Source: Candidatus Phytoplasma sacchari (GTDB lineage Bacteria; Bacillota_I; Bacilli_A; Acholeplasmatales; Acholeplasmataceae). From it: a stretch of 50,972 bases of DNA. The DNA lies in contig NZ_VWXM01000002.1 in assembly GCF_009268105.1 (NCBI RefSeq), forward strand, positions 1 to 50,972, in the 5' to 3' direction. Shown piece by piece: positions 1-10,670 of the stretch (position 1 is the stretch's first letter; each line of letters opens with the position of its first letter). The notes beneath the pieces were generated by a model. It was not told where the DNA came from. It ran no database searches and saw only the letters and a program-made list of their open reading frames with translations. The position numbers were made by a program, and so were the translations under genes.

Positions 1-2012
1 ATCGTGATAGGGCTGGTGTCGAAGTAAGAGATGTTCATAATTCTTATTGCGGAAGACTTTGTCCTATTGAAACTTCCGAAGGACAATCTATTGGTTTAAT
101 TTCTTCTTTTGCTACTTATGCTCAGGTAGATAAATATGGTTTTATTAAAACACCTTTTTTAAAAATTTCTCAATCAAATGGTTTAACTAAAGTTTTGGAT
201 GATCAATTTGAATATTTAACTTCTTCAGAAGAGGAAGATAAAGTAATTGCTTATGCAGATTCAGTTTTAGATAAAAATAATGTTTTTTTAGAAAATAAGG
301 TTATTGCCAGAAAAAATGGGGAAACAGGGTTATTTAGTAAAGAAAAGCTTGAATATATAGATGTTTCACCTAAACAAATTGTATCTATATCTACTTCTTC
401 AATTCCTTTTTTAGAACATAATGATGCTTCTAGAGCATTGATGGGTACTAATATGCAACGTCAAGCCATTCCTCTTTTAATTCCTGAAGCACCTATTGTA
501 GGTACAGGTGTAGAGCACAGAATAGCTAAAGATTCCGGTTGTTTAATAATAGCAGAAAATGATGGTTTTGTATCTTATGTTGATGCTCAAAAGATAATTA
601 TTAAAGAAAATTGCAGCGGACAAGAAAAGATCTATGAATTAACAAATTTTCTTAAATCTAATCAAAATACTCTTCTTTTACATAAACCTATTGTAGAAAA
701 AAACGAATTTGTTCAGAAGGGTGATATCATTGCTGATGGGCCTGCCACTTATCAAGGTGAATTGTCATTAGGAAGAAATTTAACTGTTGCTTTTATGACT
801 TGGGATGGATATAATTATGAAGACGCGATTATTATGTCTGAAAAGTTAGTTCAAAATGATGCATATACTTCAATTCATATTAATAAATATGAAATAAATA
901 TAAGAGAGCTAAAAAAAGGAGCAGGTAAAGAAGAAATTACAAGACAAGTACCTAATGTAAGTTCAGATGCTGTTAAAAATTTAGATCATAGAGGTATTAT
1001 TATTCCTGGTTCTGAAGTAAAAGAAGGAGATATTCTTGTAGGGAAGATTGTACCTCAAGGTATTTTTGAACCTACACCATATGAAAAATTAATTCAAACT
1101 ATTATTGGTGAAAAAGCACGTGATTATAAGGATAGTTCTTTAAGAGTTCCTTTTGGTGAAAGCGGTATTGTTCAAAAGGTTGAATATTTTTCTGTTAAAA
1201 ACGGTGATGTTTTAGCTACTCCTGGAATTAATGAAAGTGTTAGAGTTTATATCGCTAAAAAGAGAAAAATAAAAGAAGGTGATAAAATAGCAGGAAGACA
1301 TGGTAACAAAGGAGTTATTTCACGTATTTTGCCACAAGAAGATTTACCATATATGGCTGATGGTACTACAATAGATATTATGTTAAATCCTCTTGGAGTT
1401 CCTAGTAGAATGAATATTGGTCAAATTTTAGAAATGCATTTAGGTATTGCAGCTAAAAAAATAGGCATTAAAGTTTCTACTCCTGTTTTTGATGGTGTAA
1501 ATAATGAGGATTTAGAAAATATTATGAAAGAAGCTAATTTGCCTCTAGATGGAAAAAGTGTTTTATATGATGGTAGAACTGGTGAACCTTATGATAATCC
1601 TATTTCAGTAGGAGTAATATATATGATTAAATTATCGCATATGGTTGATGATAAATTACATGCTAGAAATGTAGGTCCTTATACTTTAATAACTAATCAA
1701 GCTACACGTGGTCAAGGTCATAGCGGACCTGGAGGACAAAGAACTGGTGAAATGGAAGTTTGGAGTTTATATGGATACGGAGCCGCACATACTTTGCAAG
1801 AACTTTTAACAGTTAAAAGCGATGATATAATAGGAAGAAATAGAACTTATAATGCTATTGTTAACGGATTGCCTTTACCAAAACCTTCTATTCCTGAAAG
1901 TTTTAGGGTTTTTGCTAAAGAATTGCAGTCTTTAGGGTTACACGTTGAATTAATTAAATCAGATACTAAAGAAAATAAAGTTAATTATTCTTTAGTTAGT
2001 AATAAGGAGTAA
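1..2012 (+). CDS. rpoB: DNA-directed RNA polymerase subunit beta, 5' end outside window
   Basis: RpoB forms the catalytic cleft of RNA polymerase with RpoC. The reading frame is open from base 3 to the TAA at 2010-2012, giving 669 residues, a little over half of a Firmicute-type beta subunit; the N-terminal part lies upstream of the window. The visible part begins at fork-loop 2 (AGVEVRDVH, then the RLCPIET stretch) and contains the GRHGNKG motif of the active-centre region and the C-terminal clamp segment (GGQRTGEMEVW, TVKSDDIIGR). The TTG at 195 is only an internal codon and not the start, because conserved beta sequence continues upstream of it. rpoC follows after 12 bases, the usual rpoBC arrangement. 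Oddity: the normally invariant IETPEGPN of the rifampicin pocket reads IETSEGQS. Confidence 0.97.
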   Translation, partial: RDRAGVEVRDVHNSYCGRLCPIETSEGQSIGLISSFATYAQVDKYGFIKTPFLKISQSNGLTKVLDDQFEYLTSSEEEDKVIAYADSVLDKNNVFLENKVIARKNGETGLFSKEKLEYIDVSPKQIVSISTSSIPFLEHNDASRALMGTNMQRQAIPLLIPEAPIVGTGVEHRIAKDSGCLIIAENDGFVSYVDAQKIIIKENCSGQEKIYELTNFLKSNQNTLLLHKPIVEKNEFVQKGDIIADGPATYQGELSLGRNLTVAFMTWDGYNYEDAIIMSEKLVQNDAYTSIHINKYEINIRELKKGAGKEEITRQVPNVSSDAVKNLDHRGIIIPGSEVKEGDILVGKIVPQGIFEPTPYEKLIQTIIGEKARDYKDSSLRVPFGESGIVQKVEYFSVKNGDVLATPGINESVRVYIAKKRKIKEGDKIAGRHGNKGVISRILPQEDLPYMADGTTIDIMLNPLGVPSRMNIGQILEMHLGIAAKKIGIKVSTPVFDGVNNEDLENIMKEANLPLDGKSVLYDGRTGEPYDNPISVGVIYMIKLSHMVDDKLHARNVGPYTLITNQATRGQGHSGPGGQRTGEMEVWSLYGYGAAHTLQELLTVKSDDIIGRNRTYNAIVNGLPLPKPSIPESFRVFAKELQSLGLHVELIKSDTKENKVNYSLVSNKE

Positions 2013-2024
2013 AATCGTTTAATT

Positions 2025-5000
2025 ATGGATTTAAATATGAAAGTTGAAGATTTATTTTTTTCTCCTAAAATATTAAAAGAGTTAAGATCTATTGGTATCA
2101 ATATTTTAAGAGATTTTGATTCTTATAGTTTATCCGATTTAAAATATTTATTGAATGAAGAAATTTTAAAAGATATTATTCCTATTTTAAAAAATATTTT
2201 TTTACCATCTTCTCTAGAAAATCTTAATTTATCACAAGATTTAATTAATATTTTCAAAAATAATAAAATATATAATTTGCGTTCTTTTTTAGAAACAGAT
2301 GAAAATTTTTTGAAAAAATTGATTGTTAAAAATAGTTTTTTCGCAGATCAAATTAAAAATATTTTCAGTTTTTATCAATATAAAAATTTAAATTTTCATG
2401 ATATTATAGATATTAAAAGCAAAAAAAATAGTATTATAAATAGCAATAAAGAATATGGAAGTCGTGAGTACGATTATTTTAAAATTCGTTTAGCTTCTTC
2501 TCATGAAATAAGACAGTGGTCTTATGGTGAGATTGTTAATTATGAAACTATTAATTATCGTACTGCAAAACCTGAGATAGGAGGTCTTTTTTGTCCTAAA
2601 ATTTTTGGACCTGTAAAAGATTTACAATGTTTTTGTTCAAAAAAAACCACATTAAGAAAAGGTCAAATTTGTTTGAAATGTGGAGTTGAAATTACTGAAC
2701 AAAAAGTAAGAAGAGAAAGAATGGGGCATATTGAATTAGCATCTCCTATAGTACATACTTGGTATTTAAATAGTTCTCCTAGTAGGTTAGCTATTTTATT
2801 AGGTATAAAAGCTAAAGAATTATCGGAAATAGTTTATTATGCTTCTTATATTGTTTTTGATCCTGGTAAAACAAATTTAGAAAAAAAACAAATAATAAGT
2901 GAAATTCAATATGGTCAATATTTAGAACATTATGGAAATAATTTCATTGCTTTAACTGGTGCTGAAGCTATTAAAACTATGTTAGAAGAATTAAACCTTA
3001 ATGAAATAATTAGTGAATTAAGAATTTTTCTTAAAAAAGTTTCTAAACAGAAAAGAGATAATATTATTAAAAGACTGGAAATAATAGAATCTTTTAATAA
3101 ATCAGATAATAAACCTGAATGGATGGTTATGGATGTAATTCCAGTTTTACCAGCAGATCTAAGGCCTATAGTTCCTCTAGATGGAGGACGTTTCGCAACT
3201 ACTGATATTAATGATTTATATCGAAGAATACTTAATCGTAATAATCGTTTAAAAAAACAAATTAAACAAAAAGCCCCGAGATTAATTATTAAAAATGAAA
3301 AAAGAATGCTTCAAGAAGCTGTTGATGCTTTGTTTGATAATGCAAAAACAAGTAAAAAAAATAATTCTAATATTGAAAGAAATAAAAATTTAAAATCTTT
3401 ATCAGAAATGTTGAGAGGAAAACAAGGTCGTTTTCGTCAAAATCTTTTAGGAAAAAGGGTTGATTATTCAGGAAGATCTGTTATTATAGTTGGTCCAGAT
3501 TTGAAAATACATCAGTGTGGTATACCAAGACAAATGGCTTTTATTTTATTTAAACCTTTTATTTTGAATAAATTGCAAGAAGTTAAAGGGATTGATAGAA
3601 AAAATGCTACTATTTTATATGAAAAAATGAATGAATATGTATTGAGTATTTTAGAAGAAGTTGTTAAAGAACACCCAGTTTTATTAAACAGAGCTCCAAC
3701 TTTGCATCGTTTAGGTATACAAGCTTTTGAACCTAAATTAATAGATGGAAAAGCAATCAGATTACATCCTTTGGTAACTCCTGCTTTTAATGCTGATTTT
3801 GATGGTGATCAAATGGCTGTTTATTTACCTTTATCTATCGAAGCACAAGCTGAAGCACGTTTATTAATGTTGGTTTCTAACAATATTTTAGATCCTAAAA
3901 ATGGTAGTCCTGTTTTATCTCCTTCTCAAGATATGGTTTTAGGTAATTATTATTTAACTATTGAAAAAAGTAAGTATTTTATTCCAGAATGTTTTAATTG
4001 TAAAAAAGAAGAAATAACTGATTTAGAATATAAACATAGAAATGAAGGAAAATTTTTTTTTGATTTGAAAGAAGCCGAATTAGCGTTTTATAATAAAGAA
4101 ATTGAACTTCATACTCGAATATTAGTTAAAGCTTCAAATGTAGATTCTAATTTTACTGATGAACAAAATAAAAAATATCTTATCACTACTTTAGGAAAAT
4201 TAATTTTTAACAGAATTTTACCTTCTAATTTTAATTATATTCAAGAACCAACCATATTTAATTTAGAAACAAAAACTCCTGATATTTATTTTATTCCTAA
4301 AAATGGTAACCCAAAAGATTTTTTACCAAAAGTTCCTATTACAGAACCTTTCAAAAAAAAATTTGTATCTATGATTATAGATTATGTTTTTAAAAAAAGC
4401 AATATTACAGAAACTTCAAAAATGTTAGATAATATAAAAGATTTAGGTTTTAAATATTCTACAATAGCCGGAATTACTATTTCGCATTTTGATATTAATG
4501 TTTATTCAAAGAAGAAAGAATTATTAATAGAAGTTGAAAATAAAATTTCAGAAATAGAAAAATGGTATGATAATGGTTTTTTAACTATTTCAGAAAAGAA
4601 AAGTTTAGTAATTAAAGAGTGGAAAATTGTTCGTGATAAAATTCAAGATGGTTTAATGCAAGAATTTGATAAAAATAATCATTTATTTATGATAAGTGAT
4701 AGTGGAGCTCGTGGTAATGCCTCTAATTTTTCTCAATTATCTGGAATGAGAGGATTAATGAATAGCCCTAAGGGTGAAATTTTAGAGATTCCTGTCAAAA
4801 GTTCTTTTAAGGAAGGATTAACTGTATCTGAATTTTTTATTTCAACTCATGGTGCTCGTAAAGTATCTACTGATACTGCTTTAAAAACAGCAGAATCTGG
4901 TTATTTAACTCGTAGATTGGTTGATGTAGCTCAGGATAATATCATTATGAAAGAAGAATGTGGTAGTGACAAAGGTATTTTTATTGAAGCTATTGTTAGA

Positions 5001-6104
5001 GATGAAAAAGAAATTATTTCATTAGAACAACGTATATTTGGACGTTTTTCTGCAGAAAATATTATTAATCCTGTTACCAAAGAATTAATTTTGAATAAAA
5101 ATGAATTAATTACAAAAGAAATTATTAGCAAAATTATCGAATCTAATATCAAAAAAGTTAAAATTAGAAGCGTTCTTAATTGTAACTTTGATCATGGTAT
5201 TTGTTCAAGATGTTATGGTTTAAATTTAGCTACAAATAAAAATGTAGAAATTGGAGAAGCGGTTGGTGTTATAGCTGCTCAATCTATTGGAGAACCTGGA
5301 ACACAATTAACTATGAGAACTTTTCATACTGGAGGTGTTCTTGCTGTTTCTGATATTACTCAAGGTTTACCTAGAATTCAGGAACTTTTTGAAGCTAGAA
5401 AACCAAAAGGAAAATCCGTTATTAGTGAGTGTAATGGTTTTGTAAAAGATATAAAAAATATTAACTCTAATTTTTATGAAATAAAAATTGTTTCAGATGA
5501 AGATAATAAAAAAGAATTTGTTTATAATGTTTTAATAAATTCTGAAATTTTAGTTCATAAAAATATACATGTAAAAGCTGGACAAAAATTAACTAATGGT
5601 TCTATAGATTTAAGAGAATTATTAAGAATTACTAATGTTGAAGAAACTCAAAAATATATTTTAGAAGAAGTACAAAAAGTTTATCAGTCTCAAAGTGTAT
5701 TTATTAGTGATAAACATATTGAAATTATTATTCGTCAAATGTTTAAACAAGTTTTAATTATTTATGAAGGTGATACTGATTTATTGCCAGGTTTAGAAGT
5801 TTCAATAAAAGATTTTCGAAAAGAAAATATGAAAATGATTAAAAATAATAAATCATTAGCTGTAGCGAGACCTATTTTATTAGGCATAACAAGAGCTTCT
5901 TTAAAAAGTGATTCTTTATTATCAGCTGCTTCTTTTCAAGAAACAACTAAGATATTAATTGATGCAGCGATCAAAGGACAAATAGATTATTTATATGGTT
6001 TGAAGGAAAATGTTATTGTAGGTGGTCTTATCCCAGCAGGAACAGGTATTTTAGAAACTCTATCTTTTAAATATCCTAAAAATAAAATATCAGAAAATAT
6101 TTGA
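2025..6104 (+). CDS. rpoC: DNA-directed RNA polymerase subunit beta' with long N-terminal extension
   Basis: This is the catalytic beta' subunit. The magnesium-binding loop NADFDGDQM lies at residues 589-597. The first zinc site is Cys202, Cys204, Cys216, Cys219, and the second is Cys979, Cys1053, Cys1060, Cys1063. The trigger-loop region reads QLTMRTFHTGG. At 1359 residues it is about 145 longer than the Firmicute form: canonical beta' sequence (KIRLASSHEIRQWSYGE) starts only near residue 150. Residues 1-120 instead look like two helix-hairpin-helix units resembling the C-terminal domain of RpoA. The ATG at 2025 is used, with ATG at 2037 as the only close alternative; neither removes the extension. 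It ends with TGA, which supports standard code. An inverted repeat follows the stop. Confidence 0.97.
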   Translation: MDLNMKVEDLFFSPKILKELRSIGINILRDFDSYSLSDLKYLLNEEILKDIIPILKNIFLPSSLENLNLSQDLINIFKNNKIYNLRSFLETDENFLKKLIVKNSFFADQIKNIFSFYQYKNLNFHDIIDIKSKKNSIINSNKEYGSREYDYFKIRLASSHEIRQWSYGEIVNYETINYRTAKPEIGGLFCPKIFGPVKDLQCFCSKKTTLRKGQICLKCGVEITEQKVRRERMGHIELASPIVHTWYLNSSPSRLAILLGIKAKELSEIVYYASYIVFDPGKTNLEKKQIISEIQYGQYLEHYGNNFIALTGAEAIKTMLEELNLNEIISELRIFLKKVSKQKRDNIIKRLEIIESFNKSDNKPEWMVMDVIPVLPADLRPIVPLDGGRFATTDINDLYRRILNRNNRLKKQIKQKAPRLIIKNEKRMLQEAVDALFDNAKTSKKNNSNIERNKNLKSLSEMLRGKQGRFRQNLLGKRVDYSGRSVIIVGPDLKIHQCGIPRQMAFILFKPFILNKLQEVKGIDRKNATILYEKMNEYVLSILEEVVKEHPVLLNRAPTLHRLGIQAFEPKLIDGKAIRLHPLVTPAFNADFDGDQMAVYLPLSIEAQAEARLLMLVSNNILDPKNGSPVLSPSQDMVLGNYYLTIEKSKYFIPECFNCKKEEITDLEYKHRNEGKFFFDLKEAELAFYNKEIELHTRILVKASNVDSNFTDEQNKKYLITTLGKLIFNRILPSNFNYIQEPTIFNLETKTPDIYFIPKNGNPKDFLPKVPITEPFKKKFVSMIIDYVFKKSNITETSKMLDNIKDLGFKYSTIAGITISHFDINVYSKKKELLIEVENKISEIEKWYDNGFLTISEKKSLVIKEWKIVRDKIQDGLMQEFDKNNHLFMISDSGARGNASNFSQLSGMRGLMNSPKGEILEIPVKSSFKEGLTVSEFFISTHGARKVSTDTALKTAESGYLTRRLVDVAQDNIIMKEECGSDKGIFIEAIVRDEKEIISLEQRIFGRFSAENIINPVTKELILNKNELITKEIISKIIESNIKKVKIRSVLNCNFDHGICSRCYGLNLATNKNVEIGEAVGVIAAQSIGEPGTQLTMRTFHTGGVLAVSDITQGLPRIQELFEARKPKGKSVISECNGFVKDIKNINSNFYEIKIVSDEDNKKEFVYNVLINSEILVHKNIHVKAGQKLTNGSIDLRELLRITNVEETQKYILEEVQKVYQSQSVFISDKHIEIIIRQMFKQVLIIYEGDTDLLPGLEVSIKDFRKENMKMIKNNKSLAVARPILLGITRASLKSDSLLSAASFQETTKILIDAAIKGQIDYLYGLKENVIVGGLIPAGTGILETLSFKYPKNKISENI

Positions 6105-6126
6105 TTTTACAATTTAACTTGTAAAA
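6105..6126 (+). terminator. Possible weak terminator after rpoC
   Basis: TTTTACAA and TTGTAAAA form a perfect 8-bp stem around a 6-base loop, immediately after the rpoC stop. The T-run behind it is short and displaced (TTTTT at 6133-6137), so termination would be partial. A good promoter follows at 6145-6173, which fits a transcription-unit boundary here. Confidence 0.4.
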
Positions 6127-6144
6127 GTAAAATTTTTGATAATG

Positions 6145-6173
6145 TTGATTTTTTTATTAAAAAAAGTTATAAT
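6145..6173 (+). promoter_or_regulatory. Sigma-70-type promoter upstream of rpsL
   Basis: TTGATT at 6145-6150 and TATAAT at 6168-6173 are separated by exactly 17 bases, and the -10 box is perfect. It lies about 45 bases upstream of the rpsL start, so it probably drives rpsL-rpsG-fusA and perhaps tuf. Such matches arise by chance in AT-rich DNA, but the spacing and the preceding hairpin add weight. Confidence 0.6.
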
Positions 6174-6218
6174 AAGTTATCGTATTTTCTTTAATATAAA
6201 AAAAGAAAGGTTAAAAAA

Positions 6219-6668
6219 ATGCCTACTATTTCACAATTAATTAGAAAAAAAAGGTTATCTAAAGTTTATAAATTAAAATCTCCTGCTTTAAGATATAGTT
6301 TTAATAATTTAAAAAAGAAGAATATATATTATAATTCTCCTCAAAAGTCAGGAGTTTGTATTAAAGTATCTACTATGACGCCTAAAAAACCAAATTCTGC
6401 TTTAAGAAAATTTGCTAGAGTTCGTTTAAGTAATGGAATAGAAGTTACTGCTTATATTCCGGGAATAGGACATTCTTTGCAAGAACATAGCACAGTTTTG
6501 GTTCGTGGAGGTAGAGTTAAAGATTTACCTGGTGTTAGATATCATGTTATTAGAGGAACTTCAGATGCAACGGGAGTACAAAATAGAAAACAAGCCCGTT
6601 CTAAATATGGTGCTAAAAAAACTGTTAATAATAATATTTCTGGTTCTAAGAAAATAAATAAAAAATAA
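6219..6668 (+). CDS. rpsL: 30S ribosomal protein S12
   Basis: S12 lines the decoding centre of the 30S subunit. The hallmark segments are intact: [13 protein letters not shown] (with the paired lysines that contact 16S rRNA), [16 protein letters not shown] and [13 protein letters not shown]. At 149 residues it is about ten longer than the usual Firmicute long form, because of a low-complexity Asn/Lys tail. The ATG is preceded by AAAGAAAGG. It is followed by rpsG, as in most bacteria, but with an 83-base AT-rich gap containing a perfect AATTTATTT/AAATAAATT inverted repeat right after the stop (6669-6690). Confidence 0.97.
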   Translation: MPTISQLIRKKRLSKVYKLKSPALRYSFNNLKKKNIYYNSPQKSGVCIKVSTMTPKKPNSALRKFARVRLSNGIEVTAYIPGIGHSLQEHSTVLVRGGRVKDLPGVRYHVIRGTSDATGVQNRKQARSKYGAKKTVNNNISGSKKINKK

Positions 6669-6751
6669 AATTTATTTAAAAAAATAAATTAAAATATAAA
6701 ATATTAAGGAATATAAAATATTTTAAGAAAGAAGAAAGTGAATATAAATTT

Positions 6752-7222
6752 ATGTCTCGTAAGAAAAATGTTTATAAAAGAGATATATCTCCAGATCCGA
6801 TTTATAATTCTAAATTGGTTACTAAAATAATTAATACTATTATGGAAGATGGAAAAAAAAGAGTTGCTCAAAATATTTTGTATAAATCTTTTGATATGAT
6901 AAAAGAAGTTACAAAAAAAGAACCTATAGATGTTTTTAATCAGGCTTTAAATAATGTTATGCCTATTTTAGAAGTAAGAACACGTACTATAGGAAGTCAA
7001 AATTATCAAGTTCCTTCAGAAGTACACCCTGAAAGACGTCAATCTTTAGGTTTAAAATGGTTAATACAATATGCTAAAAAACGTAATGGAAAAAGTATGA
7101 TAGAAAAATTGTCAAAGGAAATTATTGATGCTTCAAATGGGATAGGTTTAACTGTTAAGAAAAAAGAAGATACATATAAAATGGCAGAAGCTAATAAAGC
7201 TTTTGCTCATCATCGTTGGTAA
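6752..7222 (+). CDS. rpsG: 30S ribosomal protein S7
   Basis: S7 nucleates assembly of the 30S head and contacts E-site tRNA. The 156 residues match the family length. Recognisable pieces are MSRK at the start, the [10 protein letters not shown] helix, [17 protein letters not shown] (the beta-hairpin region) and the C-terminal [13 protein letters not shown]. It lies between rpsL and fusA in the conserved str-operon order. The start codon has only a distant purine stretch (AGAAAGAAGAAAG around 6725-6737), so initiation may be weaker than for its neighbours. Confidence 0.97.
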   Translation: MSRKKNVYKRDISPDPIYNSKLVTKIINTIMEDGKKRVAQNILYKSFDMIKEVTKKEPIDVFNQALNNVMPILEVRTRTIGSQNYQVPSEVHPERRQSLGLKWLIQYAKKRNGKSMIEKLSKEIIDASNGIGLTVKKKEDTYKMAEANKAFAHHRW

Positions 7223-7251
7223 TTGATAATAAATAAAAAAGGAGAAACAAT

Positions 7252-9348
7252 ATGGGACGTGAATTTAATCTTGATAAAATGCGTAATATAGGCATTATGG
7301 CTCATATTGACGCTGGTAAAACTACTACAACTGAAAGAATTTTGTTTCATGCTGGAAAGATATATAAAATAGGTGAAACTCATGATGGCGCTTCACAAAT
7401 GGATTGGATGGAGCAGGAAAAAAAAAGAGGAATAACTATAACTTCTGCAGCCACAACTATATTTTGGAAAAATCATAAAATTCAAATTATTGATACTCCT
7501 GGACATGTTGATTTTACAGTAGAAGTTTCCCGTTCTTTAAGAGTTTTAGATGGGGCAATTGCTATTATTGATGCTCAAGCCGGAGTAGAACCACAAACAG
7601 AAACTGTTTGGCGTCAAGCTACTGAATATAATGTTCCAAGAATTATATTTGTTAATAAAATGGATAAAATAGGAGCTAATTTTGAATATGCAATCGATAC
7701 TTTAAAAAAAAGATTAGGAATTAAAGTTGCTGCTATTCAATGGCCTATAGGTAAAGAAAATAATTTTAAAGGAATTATTGATTTAATTGAGATGAATGCT
7801 TTTGAATATGATGGTTCTTCAGATGAAAAAGGTCAATTGATACAAATTCCAGATGATTTAAAAGAAATTGTTATTTTAAAAAGACAAGAATTAATAGAAA
7901 TATTATCAGATTTTGATGATGATTTAATGAATCTTGTTTTAAACAATAAGGAAATAGAAAGTTGTATTTTGAAAAAATCTCTTAGAAAAGCAACTTTAAG
8001 TATCAATTTTTTTCCTGTTTTATGTGGTTCTGCCTTTAAAAATAAAGGAGTTTTGAAAATATTAGATGCTATAATTGACTTTCTTCCTTCTCCAATAGAA
8101 GTACCTGCTGTAGTTGGTTTGGATAAAGATAAAAATGAAGTTATTATTAAACCTTCTGATGAAGAACCTTTTACTGCCCTTGCTTTTAAAATTATGACAG
8201 ATCCCTTTGTGGGTCGTTTAACTTTTTTGAGAGTTTATGCTGGATTTCTTCGAATAGGTTCTTATATTTATAATACTTCTAAAAAGCAAATTATTAAAGA
8301 AAGAGTTTCTCGATTATTACAAATGCATGCTAATACAAGAACAGAAATTAAAGAAGTTCATACTGGTGATATTATAGCTGTTATTGGTTTAAAAGAAACT
8401 ATAACAGGTGATACTTTAACTTCAGAAAATAATTTTGTTATTTTAGAATCTATGAATTTTCCAGATCCAGTAATAGAGATAGCTGTTGAACCAAAAAATA
8501 AAAAAGATAGGGGTAAAATAACATCAGCTTTAAAAAAATTAACAGAAGAAGATCCTACTTTTAAATTTTATACAAATGAAGATACAAATCAAACTATTAT
8601 TGCTGGTATGGGTGAATTACATCTTGATATTATTATAGGACGTTTAAGAAGTGAATTTTTAGTTGATATTAATACTGCTAATCCTCAAGTATCTTATAGA
8701 GAGACCTTTATAAAAGAAATAGAAACAGAAGGTAAATATATAAGCCAAACTGGTGGTAGTGGTAACTATGGTCATGTTAAAATTATTTTCGAACCTAATT
8801 CAGGAAAAGGTTTTGAATTTATTAATAAAATAGTTGGCGGTGTTATTCCTCAGAATTTTATTGAAACAGTAAGAAAATGCTTAGAAGATATTTCTACTCA
8901 AGGAGTTGTAGCTGGTTATCCTTTAATTGATTTTAAAGCTACTTTATTTGATGGATCAATTCATTTAGTCGATTCTAATGATTATGCTTTTCAAAGAGCT
9001 ACCCAAAATGCTTTAAGTTTCACTAAAGATAAAGGTGTTGTTGCTGTTTTAGAACCTATTATGAAATTAGAAGTAATAACTCCTAATGAGTATCTTGGAA
9101 GTGTTATGGGTGATTTAATGTCTAGAAGAGGAAAAATTGAAAAACAGGAAAATAAAGACAGTATTGTTATTTCTATTAAAGCTTTAGTTCCTTTATCGGA
9201 AATGTTTGGTTATGCTACTGTTTTACGTTCTAATACTCAAGGAAGAGGTAATTTTAATATGGAATTTAAAAATTATGAAAAAGCTCCTCAAAGTATTCAA
9301 GACGGCATAATTCAAGAACGTAGTATTATTAATTTTAAAAAAAAATAA
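7252..9348 (+). CDS. fusA: Translation elongation factor G
   Basis: EF-G is the GTPase that drives ribosomal translocation and, with RRF, recycling. G1 (AHIDAGKTT), the switch I region ([10 protein letters not shown]), G3 (DTPGHVDF) and G4 (NKMDK) lie within the first 145 residues. Domain II/III sequence and the domain IV/V signatures ([18 protein letters not shown]) follow. The length of 698 residues is close to the family's usual 690-700. The start is well defined: AAAAAGGAGAAA lies 5 to 10 bases before ATG. No truncation or missing GTPase residue was seen. The gap to tuf is 76 bases. Confidence 0.98.
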   Translation: MGREFNLDKMRNIGIMAHIDAGKTTTTERILFHAGKIYKIGETHDGASQMDWMEQEKKRGITITSAATTIFWKNHKIQIIDTPGHVDFTVEVSRSLRVLDGAIAIIDAQAGVEPQTETVWRQATEYNVPRIIFVNKMDKIGANFEYAIDTLKKRLGIKVAAIQWPIGKENNFKGIIDLIEMNAFEYDGSSDEKGQLIQIPDDLKEIVILKRQELIEILSDFDDDLMNLVLNNKEIESCILKKSLRKATLSINFFPVLCGSAFKNKGVLKILDAIIDFLPSPIEVPAVVGLDKDKNEVIIKPSDEEPFTALAFKIMTDPFVGRLTFLRVYAGFLRIGSYIYNTSKKQIIKERVSRLLQMHANTRTEIKEVHTGDIIAVIGLKETITGDTLTSENNFVILESMNFPDPVIEIAVEPKNKKDRGKITSALKKLTEEDPTFKFYTNEDTNQTIIAGMGELHLDIIIGRLRSEFLVDINTANPQVSYRETFIKEIETEGKYISQTGGSGNYGHVKIIFEPNSGKGFEFINKIVGGVIPQNFIETVRKCLEDISTQGVVAGYPLIDFKATLFDGSIHLVDSNDYAFQRATQNALSFTKDKGVVAVLEPIMKLEVITPNEYLGSVMGDLMSRRGKIEKQENKDSIVISIKALVPLSEMFGYATVLRSNTQGRGNFNMEFKNYEKAPQSIQDGIIQERSIINFKKK

Positions 9349-9411
9349 TTTTCTTTTTTTATTTATAAATAATGAAAATAATAAAATTTTGATATAAAAA
9401 ATATATATAAA

Positions 9412-9418
9412 AAGGAGG
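9412..9418 (+). promoter_or_regulatory. Strong Shine-Dalgarno of tuf
   Basis: AAGGAGG ends 6 bases before the tuf ATG and is a perfect complement to the anti-SD core. It is among the best ribosome binding sites in the window, consistent with very high EF-Tu synthesis. Confidence 0.8.
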
Positions 9419-9424
9419 CCTTAA

Positions 9425-10645
9425 ATGGCTAATATAGAAAACGAAAATAAAGTTCATATTAATGTAGGTACGATTGGTCATGTAGATCATGGTAAAACTA
9501 CATTAACAGCAGCAATTACAAGTGTTTTAAGTTCTAAAGGTTTAGCAAATAAAAAAAAATATGATGAAATAGATAGTAATGAAGAAGAAAAAACACGTGG
9601 AATAACTATTAATACTTCTCATATAGAATATTCTACGGAAAAAAGACACTATGCACATATTGATTGTCCTGGTCATGCTGATTATATTAAAAATATGATT
9701 ACAGGTGCTTCTCAAATGGATGCTGCTATTTTAGTAGTTTCAGGAAAAGATGGACCTCAACCTCAGACTTCAGAACATTTGTTATTAGCAAAACAAGTAG
9801 GTGTTCCTAATTTAGTAGTTTTTATAAATAAATGTGATATATCCGATGTTACTGATGAAATTTTAGAATTAATAGAAATAGAAGTTAGGGATTTATTAAA
9901 AAAATATAAATTTGATTATGAAAATGTCCCTATTATTCGTGGTTCAGCTTTAAAGGCTATTGAAGAATTAGAACCCGGTTATAAAGAAGAAAAAATTTAT
10001 TTTAAAAAAATAGAAGAATTAATAAACGTGTTAGATACATATATTAAGGATCCAATAAGAGAATTAGATAAACCTTTTTTGATGCCTATAGAAAATGTTT
10101 TAACTATTACAGGTAGAGGTACAACAGCTACAGGACGTGTCGAAAGAGGACAAATTAATGTAAATGATGAAGTTGAAATTATTGGTTTACAAGATGGAGT
10201 GCAAAAATCAACTATAGTTAGTATGAAAACATTTAATACTTTTTTAAATACTGCTAAAGCTGGAGATAATATAGGAGTTTTATTACGTGGTATCGAAAAA
10301 GATAGTATTGAACGTGGTCAGATTTTATGCAAACCTGGTTCTATAAAAGCATATTCTACTTTTGAAGCTGAAATTTATCTTCTTACTGAAAAAGAAGGCG
10401 GAAGAAAAACTGCAGTCAATATTAAGTATAAACCACAGTTTTATTTTAGAACTACTGATGTTACAGGAGAAATTCAAGCATTTATAGAAGAAAGTGCTCA
10501 AAAGCCTTTTGGATATCCTGGTGATTTAGTACATGTAAGAATAGAATTAATAAAACCAGTCGCTATTGAAACTGGTACTAAGTTTTCTGTACGTGAAGGT
10601 AATAAAACAATTGGTGCAGGACATGTTTTAAAAATTAATAAATAG
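9425..10645 (+). CDS. tuf: Translation elongation factor Tu
   Basis: EF-Tu delivers aminoacyl-tRNA to the ribosome. G1 GHVDHGKT, the switch I end [10 protein letters not shown]3 DCPGHADY, G4 NKCD and G5 GSAL are intact, and domain 2 ([13 protein letters not shown]) and domain 3 ([12 protein letters not shown]) are recognisable. The protein has 406 residues against the usual 394-397. The extra length comes from a longer N-terminus and a small insertion near residue 185 ([13 protein letters not shown]). Several usually constant positions differ, for example [10 protein letters not shown] where DGPMPQTREH is normal, and [11 protein letters not shown] before the domain 3 motif. The gene closes the str cluster and is followed by a strong terminator. 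Confidence 0.96.
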   Translation: MANIENENKVHINVGTIGHVDHGKTTLTAAITSVLSSKGLANKKKYDEIDSNEEEKTRGITINTSHIEYSTEKRHYAHIDCPGHADYIKNMITGASQMDAAILVVSGKDGPQPQTSEHLLLAKQVGVPNLVVFINKCDISDVTDEILELIEIEVRDLLKKYKFDYENVPIIRGSALKAIEELEPGYKEEKIYFKKIEELINVLDTYIKDPIRELDKPFLMPIENVLTITGRGTTATGRVERGQINVNDEVEIIGLQDGVQKSTIVSMKTFNTFLNTAKAGDNIGVLLRGIEKDSIERGQILCKPGSIKAYSTFEAEIYLLTEKEGGRKTAVNIKYKPQFYFRTTDVTGEIQAFIEESAQKPFGYPGDLVHVRIELIKPVAIETGTKFSVREGNKTIGAGHVLKINK

Positions 10646-10670
10646 TTTTTATTATATTTTTATAAAAATA

